NCBI GenBank assembly: GCA_024400395.1
Contig: JAKSMW010000003.1
Coordinates: forward strand, 40,926 to 104,925
DNA length: 64,000 nt
DNA from: Bacteroidales bacterium
GTDB lineage: Bacteria > Bacteroidota > Bacteroidia > Bacteroidales > F082
Reading direction: 5' to 3'
Position numbers and translations under genes: made by a program. This document shows, piece by piece, positions 47,713 through 56,486 of the stretch (positions are counted from its first letter, which is position 1; every line of letters starts with the position of its first letter). Below the pieces are notes generated by a model. The model saw only the letters and a list, made by a program, of their open reading frames with translations. It had not been told where the DNA came from and ran no database searches.

Positions 47713-47715
<3 letters not shown>

Positions 47716-47800
47716 GAGTTTAAGGTGTGTAGGAGTTTGAGGAATTTAAGGTGGTTAGTTCCCTCAAACTCCTAAATACCTAAATACCTCAAACACCTAA
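47713..47800. repeat. Degenerate repeats with a 13-bp inverted repeat after tyrS
   Basis: TAGGAGTTTGAGG (47730-47742) pairs with CCTCAAACTCCTA (47762-47774). Partial direct copies occur on both sides (TAGGAGTTTAAGG at 47713; CCTAAATACCTAAATACCTC at 47771). It may double as a terminator for tyrS, but there is no T tract. It fills the gap to the next ATG at 47804. Confidence 0.75.
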
Positions 47801-47803
47801 ACC

Positions 47804-48025
47804 ATGAACTACTGGGCGTTTCTGCTTCCGACATTGTTTCTCGTGCTTATGGCGTTTGCGTCGATAGGCATCAAGATGATTGTGAAAAAAGACGGCGAAT
47901 TTGAGCGCAAGTGCGCACATTCGCTCGACCCCGATGCGAAGTGCGTGTGCGGCGGCGGGAAGTGCCGAAATCAATTTAAGGAGGAAGAGGAGAAAGAGGA
48001 ACCTACGGTTTCAAGCAACCGATAG
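47804..48025 (+). CDS. Small membrane protein with a Cys cluster
   Basis: A 73-residue protein: one membrane helix (residues 4-26), a basic segment (KMIVKKDGEFERK), then a Cys-rich tail CAHSLDPDAKCVCGGGKC and an acidic end. It resembles small proteins of Bacteroidota annotated as membrane or secreted protein, often found near apbE or respiratory genes; here apbE lies 1.4 kb away. The four cysteines (CX9CVCX4C-like) could hold a metal or cluster. Its end overlaps the end of the convergent ATPase gene by 23 bases. Confidence 0.6.
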   Translation: MNYWAFLLPTLFLVLMAFASIGIKMIVKKDGEFERKCAHSLDPDAKCVCGGGKCRNQFKEEEEKEEPTVSSNR

Positions 48026-49283
48026 GCACTACAAACACGCCGTCGTCACGTCTGTAAGGATAGTCGCCGATCCCTGTCAGAACCATCATGAAAGCGGGGC
48101 TTTTCATCCGTGTCGTGTCAATGATTTTGGCAAGTGACAGGAGCGATTTCGCACCTTTGTCAATCCAGATGTCTCCGCCAATCTTGATTTCCACAAGACC
48201 GTATTGCCCGTTTCTCAAATGAATCACAGCGTCGCATTCAAGTCTGTTGCTGTCGCGATAGTGATAGACGCTGCCGTCCAAGGCGTTGGCATATACTCGT
48301 AAGTCTCTCACTGCCAGTGTCTCGAACAAAAATCCGAAACTCTCCATGTCGTTTATCAGGTCGTCTGGACCGAGTCCCAAAGCTGCTGTCGCGATGCTTG
48401 GGTCGGCGAAATAACGTGTCTCGCCTGTCCTGATTGCGGCTTTGCTGCGAAGATTCGGATTCCATGCAGGCATGTCTTCTTCGACAAAAATCTTCTTTAA
48501 TATCTTGATGTATTCAGCCACGGTCTCGTCAGTCATGCTCGGTTGTGCGTTGGCGGTGAGGTCGGAATATATCGTTGTTATCGTTGTCTGTCCGCCTTGA
48601 TGACGGCTCAGGCTTTTCACGATTCGCCGCATGAAATCTGCATCGCGCTGGATGTCATCGACTCTTGAAATATCGCTGTTCAGTACGCCGTCCAAATAGT
48701 TTTGAGCAACTTTCAAAGAGGCGTTCTGCTTCATTTTCAATGTCTCCGGCCATCCGCCGCGGCATGTCAGATATGCCAAACGGTCGAGGTTTATTGACGA
48801 CATCCCGTCAGGAACGATGCCTTTGAAAAGTTGCTGGAGACTCACATCGCCACTGCTGTCTCCCGATTCCCACAGCGACATCGGGCGCATGGTGAGCCAC
48901 GCGAAACGGCCGGTGCCGGAATGCCATATCTTCTGTCGTTCTTTCTCTTTCGGAACGGCGGAACCAGTGAAAATAAACTGCCCTTGGTGGCATGGCCGGT
49001 GGTCAATTTCATAACGGGCGGTGTCCCATAATTCAGGTACGAGTTCCCATTCGTCTATCAAACGGGGCGTTTCACCTTCGAGAAGACGCTGCGGATTCGT
49101 TTTTCCAAGCTGGATGTTCTGCCCAATCGTTGCGGGATTGTCCATGTATAAGACGCTTTTTGCGTGATGCGCGGCAGTGGTTGTTTTGCCGCACCACTTG
49201 GCTCCTTGTATGACTACGGCACCTGATGCTTCAAGCTGTTCTTCTAAAATTTTGTCCGCTATTCTTGACCTATATTCTTCCAT
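48003..49283 (-). CDS. AAA_14 / DUF4143 ATPase
   Basis: A 426-residue protein. The Walker A loop is QGAKWCGKTTTA (residues 26-37), with Trp-Cys inside the loop as is common in this family, and the Walker B region is RLIDEWELVPELWD. FIFTGSAVPKE is the sensor segment. The C-terminal DUF4143 domain (about 215-400) has ESFGFLFETLAVRDLRVYA and LECDAVIHLRNGQYGLVEIK, which resembles a PD-(D/E)xK-type nuclease fold (E-C-D, then E-I-K). These proteins are common in Bacteroidales, often in many copies, and their role is unknown; toxin or mobile-element functions have been proposed. It has its own promoter (49307). Confidence 0.88.
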   Translation of the reverse strand: MEEYRSRIADKILEEQLEASGAVVIQGAKWCGKTTTAAHHAKSVLYMDNPATIGQNIQLGKTNPQRLLEGETPRLIDEWELVPELWDTARYEIDHRPCHQGQFIFTGSAVPKEKERQKIWHSGTGRFAWLTMRPMSLWESGDSSGDVSLQQLFKGIVPDGMSSINLDRLAYLTCRGGWPETLKMKQNASLKVAQNYLDGVLNSDISRVDDIQRDADFMRRIVKSLSRHQGGQTTITTIYSDLTANAQPSMTDETVAEYIKILKKIFVEEDMPAWNPNLRSKAAIRTGETRYFADPSIATAALGLGPDDLINDMESFGFLFETLAVRDLRVYANALDGSVYHYRDSNRLECDAVIHLRNGQYGLVEIKIGGDIWIDKGAKSLLSLAKIIDTTRMKSPAFMMVLTGIGDYPYRRDDGVFVVPIGCLKP

Positions 49284-49306
49284 TGCAATTGATTTTTATT
49301 TCGGCT

Positions 49307-49315
49307 GCAAAAGTA
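49307..49315 (-). promoter_or_regulatory. -7 promoter element of the AAA_14 ATPase gene
   Basis: TACTTTTGC on the minus strand, 23 bases before the ATG at 49283. Confidence 0.55.
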
Positions 49316-49352
49316 CTAATATTTAATGATATACGCAAGAAAAATTTTTTTT

Positions 49353-49465
49353 AGTCGGTGAGTTGAGGTGCTTTCAGTCGGTGAGTTGAGGTGTTTTCAG
49401 TCGGTGAGTTGAGGTGTTTTCAGTCGGTGAGTTGAGGTGTTTTCAGTTGGTGAGTTGAGGTTTTT
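49353..49465 (-). repeat. Five copies of a 23-bp tandem repeat at the end of apbE
   Basis: Units start at 49353, 49376, 49399, 49422 and 49445 and contain AGTCGGTGAGTTGAGGTG; copies differ by one or two bases. The last two copies code for the end of ApbE, and the stop TGA lies at the junction of copies 3 and 4 (49420-49422). Because 23 is not a multiple of 3, each copy is read in a different frame. Confidence 0.95.
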
Positions 49466-50406
49466 ATCTCACCGTTTTCAACGTAGATGAAATAGGCTTC
49501 GGCGTTTTTTTCTTTTTCAAGAAGTTCGATGGCCTTTTCTCTTCCGACGAACATGCAGATGGAGGCAAGACAGTCGGCCCATGTCGCGTTTTCGGCAATC
49601 ACCGTCGCGCTCAGAAGGTCTTGCGGCACCGGATAGCCGCTCTTCGGGTCGATGCTGTGCGAATAGCGAACCCCGTCTTTTTCGATGTATTTCCTGTAAT
49701 TCCCGGAAGTCACGATGCCTCTGTCTATGAGATTAATCTTGATTTGAACCGAACGCTCCGAGTCGAAGTTCTCGGCTGGTTTCTCGATTCCGATGATCCA
49801 TTCCTCGCCGTTTGGTTTCGCGCCGTGAGCCATGATTTCGCCGCCGACATCAACGAGATAATTGTAAATGCCGTTGGTTTCCAATAACTTGCCGACCAAG
49901 TCCGCAGTGTAACCCTGCGCCACGGCGTTGAAATCCAAGGTCATGTTGGGATTCGCTTTCACGACTTTATCGTCAATGATTTCAATCTTGCGGTAATCAA
50001 CGAGCTGGCGGATGGAATCAACCGTTTCTGGTGTCATTTCAAGCTCCTTTTTGTAATGGAAGCCCCATGCTGAGACGAGCGGCCCGATTGTTGCGTCAAA
50101 CGCGCCGCCGGAAAGCTCCGATGCTCTGCGTGACCATTCAAAATTGTCTTTAAATATCTGATCCACAACGACATCTTCGTTGCGGTTCACTTTTCTTATA
50201 ATCGAATTTTCGTTCCAAAGCGAGACTGAGTTGTCAACGGCCTCGAAAATCGAATCTATCTCGTTTTCAAAGTTTCGTCCTTTTTCATCGAAATAAGTGA
50301 TTGAGAAATAGCTTCCCTGCGTCACGCCGGAGTAATTCATTTTTTGCTGCCTATGGCACGATGCGAAAAGCATGAAAATAAAGGCGGTGACAAAAATCTT
50401 TTTCAT
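49420..50406 (-). CDS. apbE: FAD:protein FMN transferase
   Basis: A 328-residue lipoprotein (lipobox MLFASC at residues 12-17). ApbE proteins flavinylate a threonine of membrane partners such as NqrB/C and RnfG in the periplasm. Visible landmarks are TQGSYFSITYF, GAFDATIGPLVSAWGF, LDFNAVAQGYTADLV, VDVGGEIMAHG and the metal site SHSIDPKSGYPV with NATWADCLASI. The last 12 residues (STHQLKTPQLTD) are made by the tandem repeat at 49353-49465 and are unlikely to be conserved. The gene lies 38 bases after the DUF5103 gene and may share its transcript. Confidence 0.95.
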   Translation of the reverse strand: MKKIFVTAFIFMLFASCHRQQKMNYSGVTQGSYFSITYFDEKGRNFENEIDSIFEAVDNSVSLWNENSIIRKVNRNEDVVVDQIFKDNFEWSRRASELSGGAFDATIGPLVSAWGFHYKKELEMTPETVDSIRQLVDYRKIEIIDDKVVKANPNMTLDFNAVAQGYTADLVGKLLETNGIYNYLVDVGGEIMAHGAKPNGEEWIIGIEKPAENFDSERSVQIKINLIDRGIVTSGNYRKYIEKDGVRYSHSIDPKSGYPVPQDLLSATVIAENATWADCLASICMFVGREKAIELLEKEKNAEAYFIYVENGEIKTSTHQLKTPQLTD

Positions 50407-50444
50407 AAAATCGGCGTTAATCAGCGAAATCTGCGTGACGAAAT

Positions 50445-51719
50445 TTATTTTTGCTGCGACCTAATTGTATAATAACCAATGAGTTGGTCGTAAATCATAT
50501 TCGGGTCGTGAACATAGAGATAAACCGTGTAAAGGTTGTCGGTCTCCCAGAAGTTGCCGTTTATCGGCTCGAGCGTGGTCTTGCCGCTGTTGCGGTCTTT
50601 GGCGACATACATGTAATCGTAGTAGCCTTGCTTGAGCATCAGGCTCTTTTTGTAGCAGCCTTCGTTGAAATCATAATCCATCTTGGAATCGTCGTCGAGC
50701 CGCCAGTTGGTGATGGCGCCGAGGATGTAAACGTCTTTGTCCATCATGTAATCAGGCCAGTCGAGCGCGAAATCAACGCGGGCGTAGTCGCCTTCAATCC
50801 TCGGGTCGAGATAATTCTTTTCGAGATAAATGCTCATCAAGCCGTAGATGTCTTGTTCCTCGGTGTAAGTCACGTGGTTGCGCTTGGTGTCGTGGTAAAG
50901 CGTGACGACATAATAATCGTCTTCGCGATATACTGTCCTGGTCTTTTCCGGACGTGTGTCGAAGTTGCTTGTGTTTATCCTAAGATATTGATTGCCAGAT
51001 TCAAAGACGGTTTTTTCGTTGTTGATATAAGAAAGTTTTTCAGGGTAGATGTAAGTCGGTTTCAGTCCGACGACGGCGTTGTCCCAGCGGCCGTTTTGCT
51101 GGATTGTGACGAAAGAATATTCATCGGGGCGGTTGTTGAACATTTCCGGGTAGCTGATTTCGATGTCAATCTCCTGCTGTTCCTTGCCGAGATTCAGGTC
51201 AAACGGGTAACGCGGCATCGTCACATCGATGACGGAATTGTTGTCAACGACCATAAATCTTCTTGTGAAATAAATGTCGTCAGGCTCTTCGCCGAAAACG
51301 ACGAGGAGATAATTTCCGGAAACGGATGGCATCATGTCTTCCGTCGGGAACTGCTGCTCGAAATGCACGTAGTCGATGAAAGTGTTCAGTGAAAATTCGT
51401 AGTTGAGGAGTTCATTTTGTTGAAAACCATTGATATATTGGTGTTTCTGCAATCCGTCGGGCTGCCATTTGTGGTCGCAATGAACGTAGGTGTAATGCAG
51501 GTACGGAGCCTCGCTTGTCAGGATGTCGAACTCAAGTTGCAGCGCGTTTTCCATGTTGTCTAACGAAATAATCGGCTTGTCCAACTCATAACCTGTCGGG
51601 TAAAGCATCACCGTCTTTACCGTTTCCTTGTAATTTTTGTCGGCATCGACGACGTAATTCTGTGCAAAAGCATTTGAATAAAATGCTAATATTAAGATAA
51701 TCAATAATTTGTGTTTCAT
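50445..51719 (-). CDS. DUF5103 protein (T9SS plug-like)
   Basis: A 424-residue exported protein from ATG 51719, signal peptide ending SNAFAQN. It matches the DUF5103 family: VKTVMLYPTGYELDKPIISL, LHYTYVHCDHKWQPDGL, NYEFSLNTFIDYVHFEQQFP and a C-terminal GYYDYMYVAKD, FWETDNLYTVYLYVHDPN, GYYTIRS. In the T9SS structure of Flavobacterium johnsoniae a protein of this family (plug) closes the translocon pore. A role in T9SS export fits the other T9SS genes in the window. It precedes apbE on the same strand. Confidence 0.85.
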   Translation of the reverse strand: MKHKLLIILILAFYSNAFAQNYVVDADKNYKETVKTVMLYPTGYELDKPIISLDNMENALQLEFDILTSEAPYLHYTYVHCDHKWQPDGLQKHQYINGFQQNELLNYEFSLNTFIDYVHFEQQFPTEDMMPSVSGNYLLVVFGEEPDDIYFTRRFMVVDNNSVIDVTMPRYPFDLNLGKEQQEIDIEISYPEMFNNRPDEYSFVTIQQNGRWDNAVVGLKPTYIYPEKLSYINNEKTVFESGNQYLRINTSNFDTRPEKTRTVYREDDYYVVTLYHDTKRNHVTYTEEQDIYGLMSIYLEKNYLDPRIEGDYARVDFALDWPDYMMDKDVYILGAITNWRLDDDSKMDYDFNEGCYKKSLMLKQGYYDYMYVAKDRNSGKTTLEPINGNFWETDNLYTVYLYVHDPNMIYDQLIGYYTIRSQQK

Positions 51720-51854
51720 AGACCGAATATTTATCAAAGTTCAAAAATAATAAAATTATGTAAAGTAAACAGTTGGAATTTTCATCAAAATATTCCTCTG
51801 TCTTTTCTGAAAAAACGCTGATTATTCCTCTTCATTTTATTTAAATCTTAAATG

Positions 51855-51937
51855 TTTCCTTTTTTTAAGGAAAAAATTTTAAAATCTTTCCTTTTTTTTA
51901 GGAAAAAATTCGGAAAACTTTCCTTTATTTTAGGAAA
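51855..51937 (+). promoter_or_regulatory. Three evenly spaced palindromes upstream of an AAA_14 ATPase gene
   Basis: TTTCCT-N7-AGGAAA occurs at 51855-51873, 51887-51905 and 51919-51937. Starts are exactly 32 bases apart, about three turns of the helix, so the three sites face the same side. The third ends 6 bases before the -7 box at 51943 and covers the -33 region. This is the layout of a cooperative repressor operator; no regulator gene is adjacent, so autoregulation by the ATPase or control in trans are both possible. Confidence 0.75.
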
Positions 51938-51942
51938 AAGTG

Positions 51943-51951
51943 TATTTTTGC
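51943..51951 (+). promoter_or_regulatory. -7 promoter element of the AAA_14 ATPase gene
   Basis: TATTTTTGC, 19 bases before the ATG at 51971 and directly after the third palindrome. Confidence 0.65.
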
Positions 51952-51970
51952 ATCGTAATAATTTTGGTTT

Positions 51971-53281
51971 ATGTTAAAAGATATTCTTAAGCAATTGATT
52001 TTGTTGAAACAAAATGAAATTCCATATCCAGTCATCGAACGTGATGAATCTTTGCCGGTTTCTCCGAACAGGATTATTACAATCCCAGGTGTTCGAAGAT
52101 CTGGAAAATCGTCTCGTATGCAGTTGGTAATTAACAAGTTGGTTGCTTCTGGCTTGGATAAGAAAAAAATTCTTTGGATTGGCTTCGATGATGAACGTCT
52201 TGCAAATATGGGCGTTGAGAATCTCGATTTGGTCATAGAAGCATACAGAGAACTGTATCCGATTGTGGATTTGAAGGGAATATACATGTTTTTTGATGAG
52301 ATACAAATCATTGATGGCTGGGAGTTGTTTGTGGTCAGACTTTTCAAAAGTTATTGTAAAAACTTGTATATCAGTGGAAGTAACGCAAAAATGCTCAGTC
52401 GTGAAATATCGACGACTCTGCGTGGCTGGGGACTTGAATATCGCACTTATCCATTGAGTTTTTCTGAATATTGTTCTTTTTTGAAAATTAAAACTGAATT
52501 TCTCACGGAAGATGAGACGGTAAAAGTTCGTCTGGCTTGGGACACATATAACCGATGCGGTGCTTTCCCTGAAATTGTCTTGAATAGCGAACAGCTGCTG
52601 CGTGACAAGATACTGCAAAGTTATTATAACACAATGCTTTTCCGCGATTTGGTTGAGAGATATAATATCACGAATATTGGTGTGCTTCGCTATTTCATCA
52701 AGCGACTGATGAATAATTTGACGAAACCGACATCTATAAATTCAATTTATAATGATATTCGTTCTCAAGGACTTAAGATCTCCAAAGATGATTTGTATTG
52801 TTGGGCAGATTATGTTTGCGAATGTTTCATGTTCCTGCGTGTGCCGAAATTCACTGCTTCTTTAGTCGAAGAGCAGCATTCGTTGATGAAATACTATTTT
52901 ATCGACAACGGAATGCGGCAGGCGATATTGCTCCCTCAAAGTCAAGATGACGGCAAACTACTCGAAAACGGCGTGTTGTTGCATTTGTTGAGGAACGCTG
53001 GCGAACTTACAAAAATCACATATTATCAAGGGAAAAAAGAATGTGATTTTATTGTTCAGCATGAAGATTCTGTGATGGCGGCCGTTCAAGTGTCATGGGA
53101 TTTGTCGGATGCAGAGACGCGCGGACGTGAAATAGATGGACTTATTGAGGCTTCAATCTCGACCGGAACATCTAATTTATTGATAATCACGCATGATGAA
53201 GAGAACGTCATAGAAAAGGATGGACATAAAATTAATGTTATTCCTGCATGGAAATTTATGTTGAAAAAATGTGATTTTTAA
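51971..53281 (+). CDS. AAA_14 / DUF4143 ATPase
   Basis: A 436-residue protein of the same family as the one at 48003 but only distantly similar. Walker A is GVRRSGKSSRM (G40 to S47), Walker B is IYMFFDEIQIIDGWE, and the sensor segment is LYISGSNAKMLSREI. The DUF4143 part (about 210-410) holds LLENGVLLHLLRNAGEL and KKECDFIVQ...AAVQVSWD. Base composition is more AT-rich than that of the neighbouring genes, and it is a single-gene unit behind three operator-like palindromes. Both points suggest an acquired element. Function in this family is unknown. Confidence 0.9.
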   Translation: MLKDILKQLILLKQNEIPYPVIERDESLPVSPNRIITIPGVRRSGKSSRMQLVINKLVASGLDKKKILWIGFDDERLANMGVENLDLVIEAYRELYPIVDLKGIYMFFDEIQIIDGWELFVVRLFKSYCKNLYISGSNAKMLSREISTTLRGWGLEYRTYPLSFSEYCSFLKIKTEFLTEDETVKVRLAWDTYNRCGAFPEIVLNSEQLLRDKILQSYYNTMLFRDLVERYNITNIGVLRYFIKRLMNNLTKPTSINSIYNDIRSQGLKISKDDLYCWADYVCECFMFLRVPKFTASLVEEQHSLMKYYFIDNGMRQAILLPQSQDDGKLLENGVLLHLLRNAGELTKITYYQGKKECDFIVQHEDSVMAAVQVSWDLSDAETRGREIDGLIEASISTGTSNLLIITHDEENVIEKDGHKINVIPAWKFMLKKCDF

Positions 53282-53304
53282 TATTTAGAAGTTTCTAAAA
53301 TAAT

Positions 53305-53313
53305 TACTTTTGC
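53305..53313 (+). promoter_or_regulatory. -7 promoter element of priA
   Basis: TACTTTTGC, 55 bases before the priA ATG. Confidence 0.5.
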
Positions 53314-53368
53314 AAAAAAAATTAAATGTTTCTGCTTTTTCTGCGAGAGAAAAAATTCAGCGTGAAAA

Positions 53369-55849
53369 ATGGAAAGAAAAACGTATTTCGCTTCGATAAT
53401 TCTGCCGATTCCGGTGCCGGGGACGTTCTCGTATCGTGTTCCGTTTGAGCTTAACGATGTGGTGAAAGTCGGGCAACGGGCCGTGGTCCAGTTCGGGAAA
53501 TCAAAGATAATGTCCGGACTGATAAGCGATATTTCTGAACAAGTGCCTGATTGTGAGAATGTTAAATATATCACCGATGTCATTGACGAGTTTCCTGTCG
53601 TCAATCAGGTTCAATTTAAATTCTGGAACTGGATCTGTGATTATTATCTCTGCCACATCGGTGAGGTGATGCAGGCCGCACTGCCGTCGGCGATGAAACT
53701 GTCGAGCGAGTCGAAGATAATGATTTCAGAGAATTTTGAACTCGATGCGCAGGCTCTTTCCGACTTTGAATATCTTATCGTTGAGGCATTGCAGATTCAG
53801 CCGAAACTGACAATCAGTGAGGTGAGTAAAATCATTGGTTATAAGAAAGTTATGCCTCTCATCAAGACGATGATTGACAAGAAAATCATTGTGATGGAGG
53901 AGGAGCTTGACCAGAAATTCAAGGCGAAATACGAGCGTTTTGTGGGTCTCACCGCCGAATATCGTGCCGATGAGAAACTTCACGAACTGATGGACGACCT
54001 CACGAAACGCGCCTACAAACAGCTCGAAGTCGTGATGTCGTTCTTCGTGATTGGCGGAAACGCCGACAACGATGTCTTGGCTTCAGAACTTTTGAAAAAA
54101 GCAAACGCAAATACTTCTGTCCTCAAGGCCTTGGCTGAAAAAGGCGTTTTCAATGTCTATGAGAAAAAAGTCAGCCGACTCAAGAATTTCAAGGCACTTA
54201 CTGATGTCTCGTCAATTGAACTCACTGAAAAACAACAAATTGCGTTTGAAGAAATTCATCAGGGGTTTGAAAAGAAAATTCCCGTCCTGCTTCATGGTGT
54301 CACTTCTTCAGGAAAGACTGAAATCTACATAAAACTCATTCAGGAAGCGATTGACAATGGGAGGCAGGTGCTTTATCTTTTGCCTGAAATCGCCCTGACA
54401 GAACAGATAATCAACAGGTTGAAGAAATATTTCGGTGACAAGGTCGGGGTTTATCATTCGCGTTACAGCGATATGGAACGTGTGGAAATTTGGAATCAGG
54501 TTTTGGATTTCGAGAAGACGAAATCGTCAAAATATCAGGTGATAATCGGTTCACGTTCCTCCATTTTGCTTCCGTTTTCCGATTTGGGTCTGATTATCGT
54601 TGACGAGGAACACGACGCCTCGTTCAAGCAAATCGATCCGGCTCCGCGTTATAACGCCCGCGACCTCGCGATAATCCTTGCGAAAATGCACGGTGCTGAT
54701 GTCGTTCTCGGTTCCGCAACGCCTTCGTTCGAGAGTTATTTCAATGCGCGGACAGGCCGTTTCCGACTCGTCACCTTGTCGGAAAGATACGGCGGCGTGG
54801 AGATGCCGGAGATTGTCGTTGACGACATGCGCGTTGAACGCCGACGGAAACTGCTTCAGGCGAATTTCGGAAGCGTACTCGTCGATGCGATGAAAAACAC
54901 GCTTGAAGACAAAAATCAGATTATTCTTTTCCAGAACAGGAGAGGTTTCTCATTGAGGTTGGAATGCGGCGTCTGCAACTGGGTCCCGCAATGCATCAAC
55001 TGCGATGTTTCGATGACGTATCACAAGGCGCAAAACGTGCTGAAATGTCATTATTGCGGCTATACGATGAGCGTCCCCGCCGAATGCCCGTCATGCCGCA
55101 GCACCGACGTGAAAATGAAAGGATTTGGCACCGAGATGGTGGAAGAGGACCTGAACATTCTTATTCCGGAAGCTCGGTGCGCACGCCTCGACCTCGACAC
55201 GACACGCTCGAAAAACAGTTATCAGTTCATACTCGAACAGTTTAAAAACCAGGAGACCGACATACTCGTCGGGACGCAGATGGTGACGAAGGGACTTGAC
55301 TTCGACCGCGTGAAAACCGTAGGGATCCTTGATGCCGACAGCATGTTGTCGTTCCCCGATTTCCGCGCTTTTGAAAGGAGTTTCCAGTTGATGGAGCAGG
55401 TCAGCGGGCGTGCCGGAAGAAAAGGCGGGAAAGGGAAAGTTATAATACAGACTTTCCAGCCGACGCATCCGGTTATTTTGAACGTCATCAGGCACGATTA
55501 CGTGAAGTTTTACGAAGAACAGATGCCGATACGCCGCCAGTTTTGCTATCCGCCTTACTTCAGACTTATTCTGATAAAGCTGAAACATGTTGACTACGAG
55601 AAACTTAACAAGGCCGCCGATGTTTTCGTGAGGCAGCTCCGTCCTGTTTTCAAGCAGAACCTTCTCGGCCCAGAATATCCTGTCGTTTCAAGAATCAAGA
55701 ATCAGTATATAAAACAGGTTCTGATAAAAATCGACAGAAGTTCAAACACTTTGAAAGTCAAGGAGATAATCAAGGAACAGATTGATGTTTTCAAGCATAT
55801 TCCCGATTTCAAGTCGGTGACTTTGAGTGTTGACGTTGACCCGATATAA
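53369..55849 (+). CDS. priA: Primosomal replication helicase PriA
   Basis: An 826-residue superfamily 2 helicase that reloads the replisome at stalled forks. N-terminal DNA-binding domain (LPIPVPGTFSYRVPFEL). Helicase motifs: Walker A HGVTSSGKTEIYI, DEEH box IVDEEHDASF, GSATPSFES, and GTQMVTKGLDFDRV. The zinc-binding region has CGVCNWVPQCINC and CHYCGYTM...CPSC, four CxxC pairs in total. It ends with the usual C-terminal domain. Length is typical. It converges on the ExbD operon, with a terminator for the latter at 55964. Confidence 0.97.
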   Translation: MERKTYFASIILPIPVPGTFSYRVPFELNDVVKVGQRAVVQFGKSKIMSGLISDISEQVPDCENVKYITDVIDEFPVVNQVQFKFWNWICDYYLCHIGEVMQAALPSAMKLSSESKIMISENFELDAQALSDFEYLIVEALQIQPKLTISEVSKIIGYKKVMPLIKTMIDKKIIVMEEELDQKFKAKYERFVGLTAEYRADEKLHELMDDLTKRAYKQLEVVMSFFVIGGNADNDVLASELLKKANANTSVLKALAEKGVFNVYEKKVSRLKNFKALTDVSSIELTEKQQIAFEEIHQGFEKKIPVLLHGVTSSGKTEIYIKLIQEAIDNGRQVLYLLPEIALTEQIINRLKKYFGDKVGVYHSRYSDMERVEIWNQVLDFEKTKSSKYQVIIGSRSSILLPFSDLGLIIVDEEHDASFKQIDPAPRYNARDLAIILAKMHGADVVLGSATPSFESYFNARTGRFRLVTLSERYGGVEMPEIVVDDMRVERRRKLLQANFGSVLVDAMKNTLEDKNQIILFQNRRGFSLRLECGVCNWVPQCINCDVSMTYHKAQNVLKCHYCGYTMSVPAECPSCRSTDVKMKGFGTEMVEEDLNILIPEARCARLDLDTTRSKNSYQFILEQFKNQETDILVGTQMVTKGLDFDRVKTVGILDADSMLSFPDFRAFERSFQLMEQVSGRAGRKGGKGKVIIQTFQPTHPVILNVIRHDYVKFYEEQMPIRRQFCYPPYFRLILIKLKHVDYEKLNKAADVFVRQLRPVFKQNLLGPEYPVVSRIKNQYIKQVLIKIDRSSNTLKVKEIIKEQIDVFKHIPDFKSVTLSVDVDPI

Positions 55850-55963
55850 GAATCTTGGTGTCAGGAAATAGGCATACAGAAGACCAGACGGTGTCTTTGT
55901 GGTTCCTATTAACTGCTTGAAACCGTAAAATAATTTCATGTTTTGTGAGTAACTTGCAACAAA

Positions 55964-55989
55964 AAAGGGAAACCTTTCGATTTCCCTTT
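55964..55989 (-). terminator. Terminator of the ExbB/ExbD operon
   Basis: AAAGGGAAA / TTTCCCTTT, 8-base loop, 23 bases after the last exbD stop, followed on the minus strand by TTTTTTG. Confidence 0.85.
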
Positions 55990-56012
55990 GATATTGTCAA
56001 GACCTAATGTCT

Positions 56013-56471
56013 TTATTCGGCTTTACGCACTGAGTAGTTGATACGGAATGCGCCGCATTTACGGAGTTCCTGCTTGACGTCGGTGACGAGACCCATTCTG
56101 ACTTCATCGTGAATTTTGAGTGATGTTGTGAGGAGCGGTCTGTCGGCTTCGGCGCGGTCGAGACGTTCCTGTTCGATGAACGGGATGATGTCGTCGATAC
56201 GCGCGTACTGGTCATTGAGCTGGATACGTGACTCTGTACCATACAGTTTCGCATTTGTCGGAGGGCCGATGTAGATGAAGCTGACGAGAGATTTCTTCTC
56301 AAGCTTCTGGACTTCTGTCGCTTCCGGCAATTTCATCTTGACTTTCAATGTCGTTTCGCGCATTGAGGTTGTCACCATGAAGAAGAATATCAGCATGAAG
56401 ATGATGTCAGGCATGGAGCCGGTAGAGATTGCCGGGACTTCCTTAGCTTCGTTTTTTCTGAATTTTGCCAT
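56013..56471 (-). CDS. exbD: ExbD-type biopolymer transport protein
   Basis: A 152-residue ExbD/TolR protein. The single membrane helix (about 22-40) includes the proton-carrying Asp in GSMPDIIFMLIFFFMV. The rest is periplasmic and includes IHDEVRMGLVTDVKQELRKCG near the end. With ExbB it forms the proton channel that drives TonB. It follows another exbD by 15 bases; paired exbD genes are usual in Bacteroidota. Confidence 0.94.
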   Translation of the reverse strand: MAKFRKNEAKEVPAISTGSMPDIIFMLIFFFMVTTSMRETTLKVKMKLPEATEVQKLEKKSLVSFIYIGPPTNAKLYGTESRIQLNDQYARIDDIIPFIEQERLDRAEADRPLLTTSLKIHDEVRMGLVTDVKQELRKCGAFRINYSVRKAE

Positions 56472-56486
56472 AGTTTTTCTCTCCTA

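Noticed and set aside
49353-49465. Possible CRISPR array
   Set aside because: The 23-bp units are directly adjacent with no spacers, and no cas genes are near.
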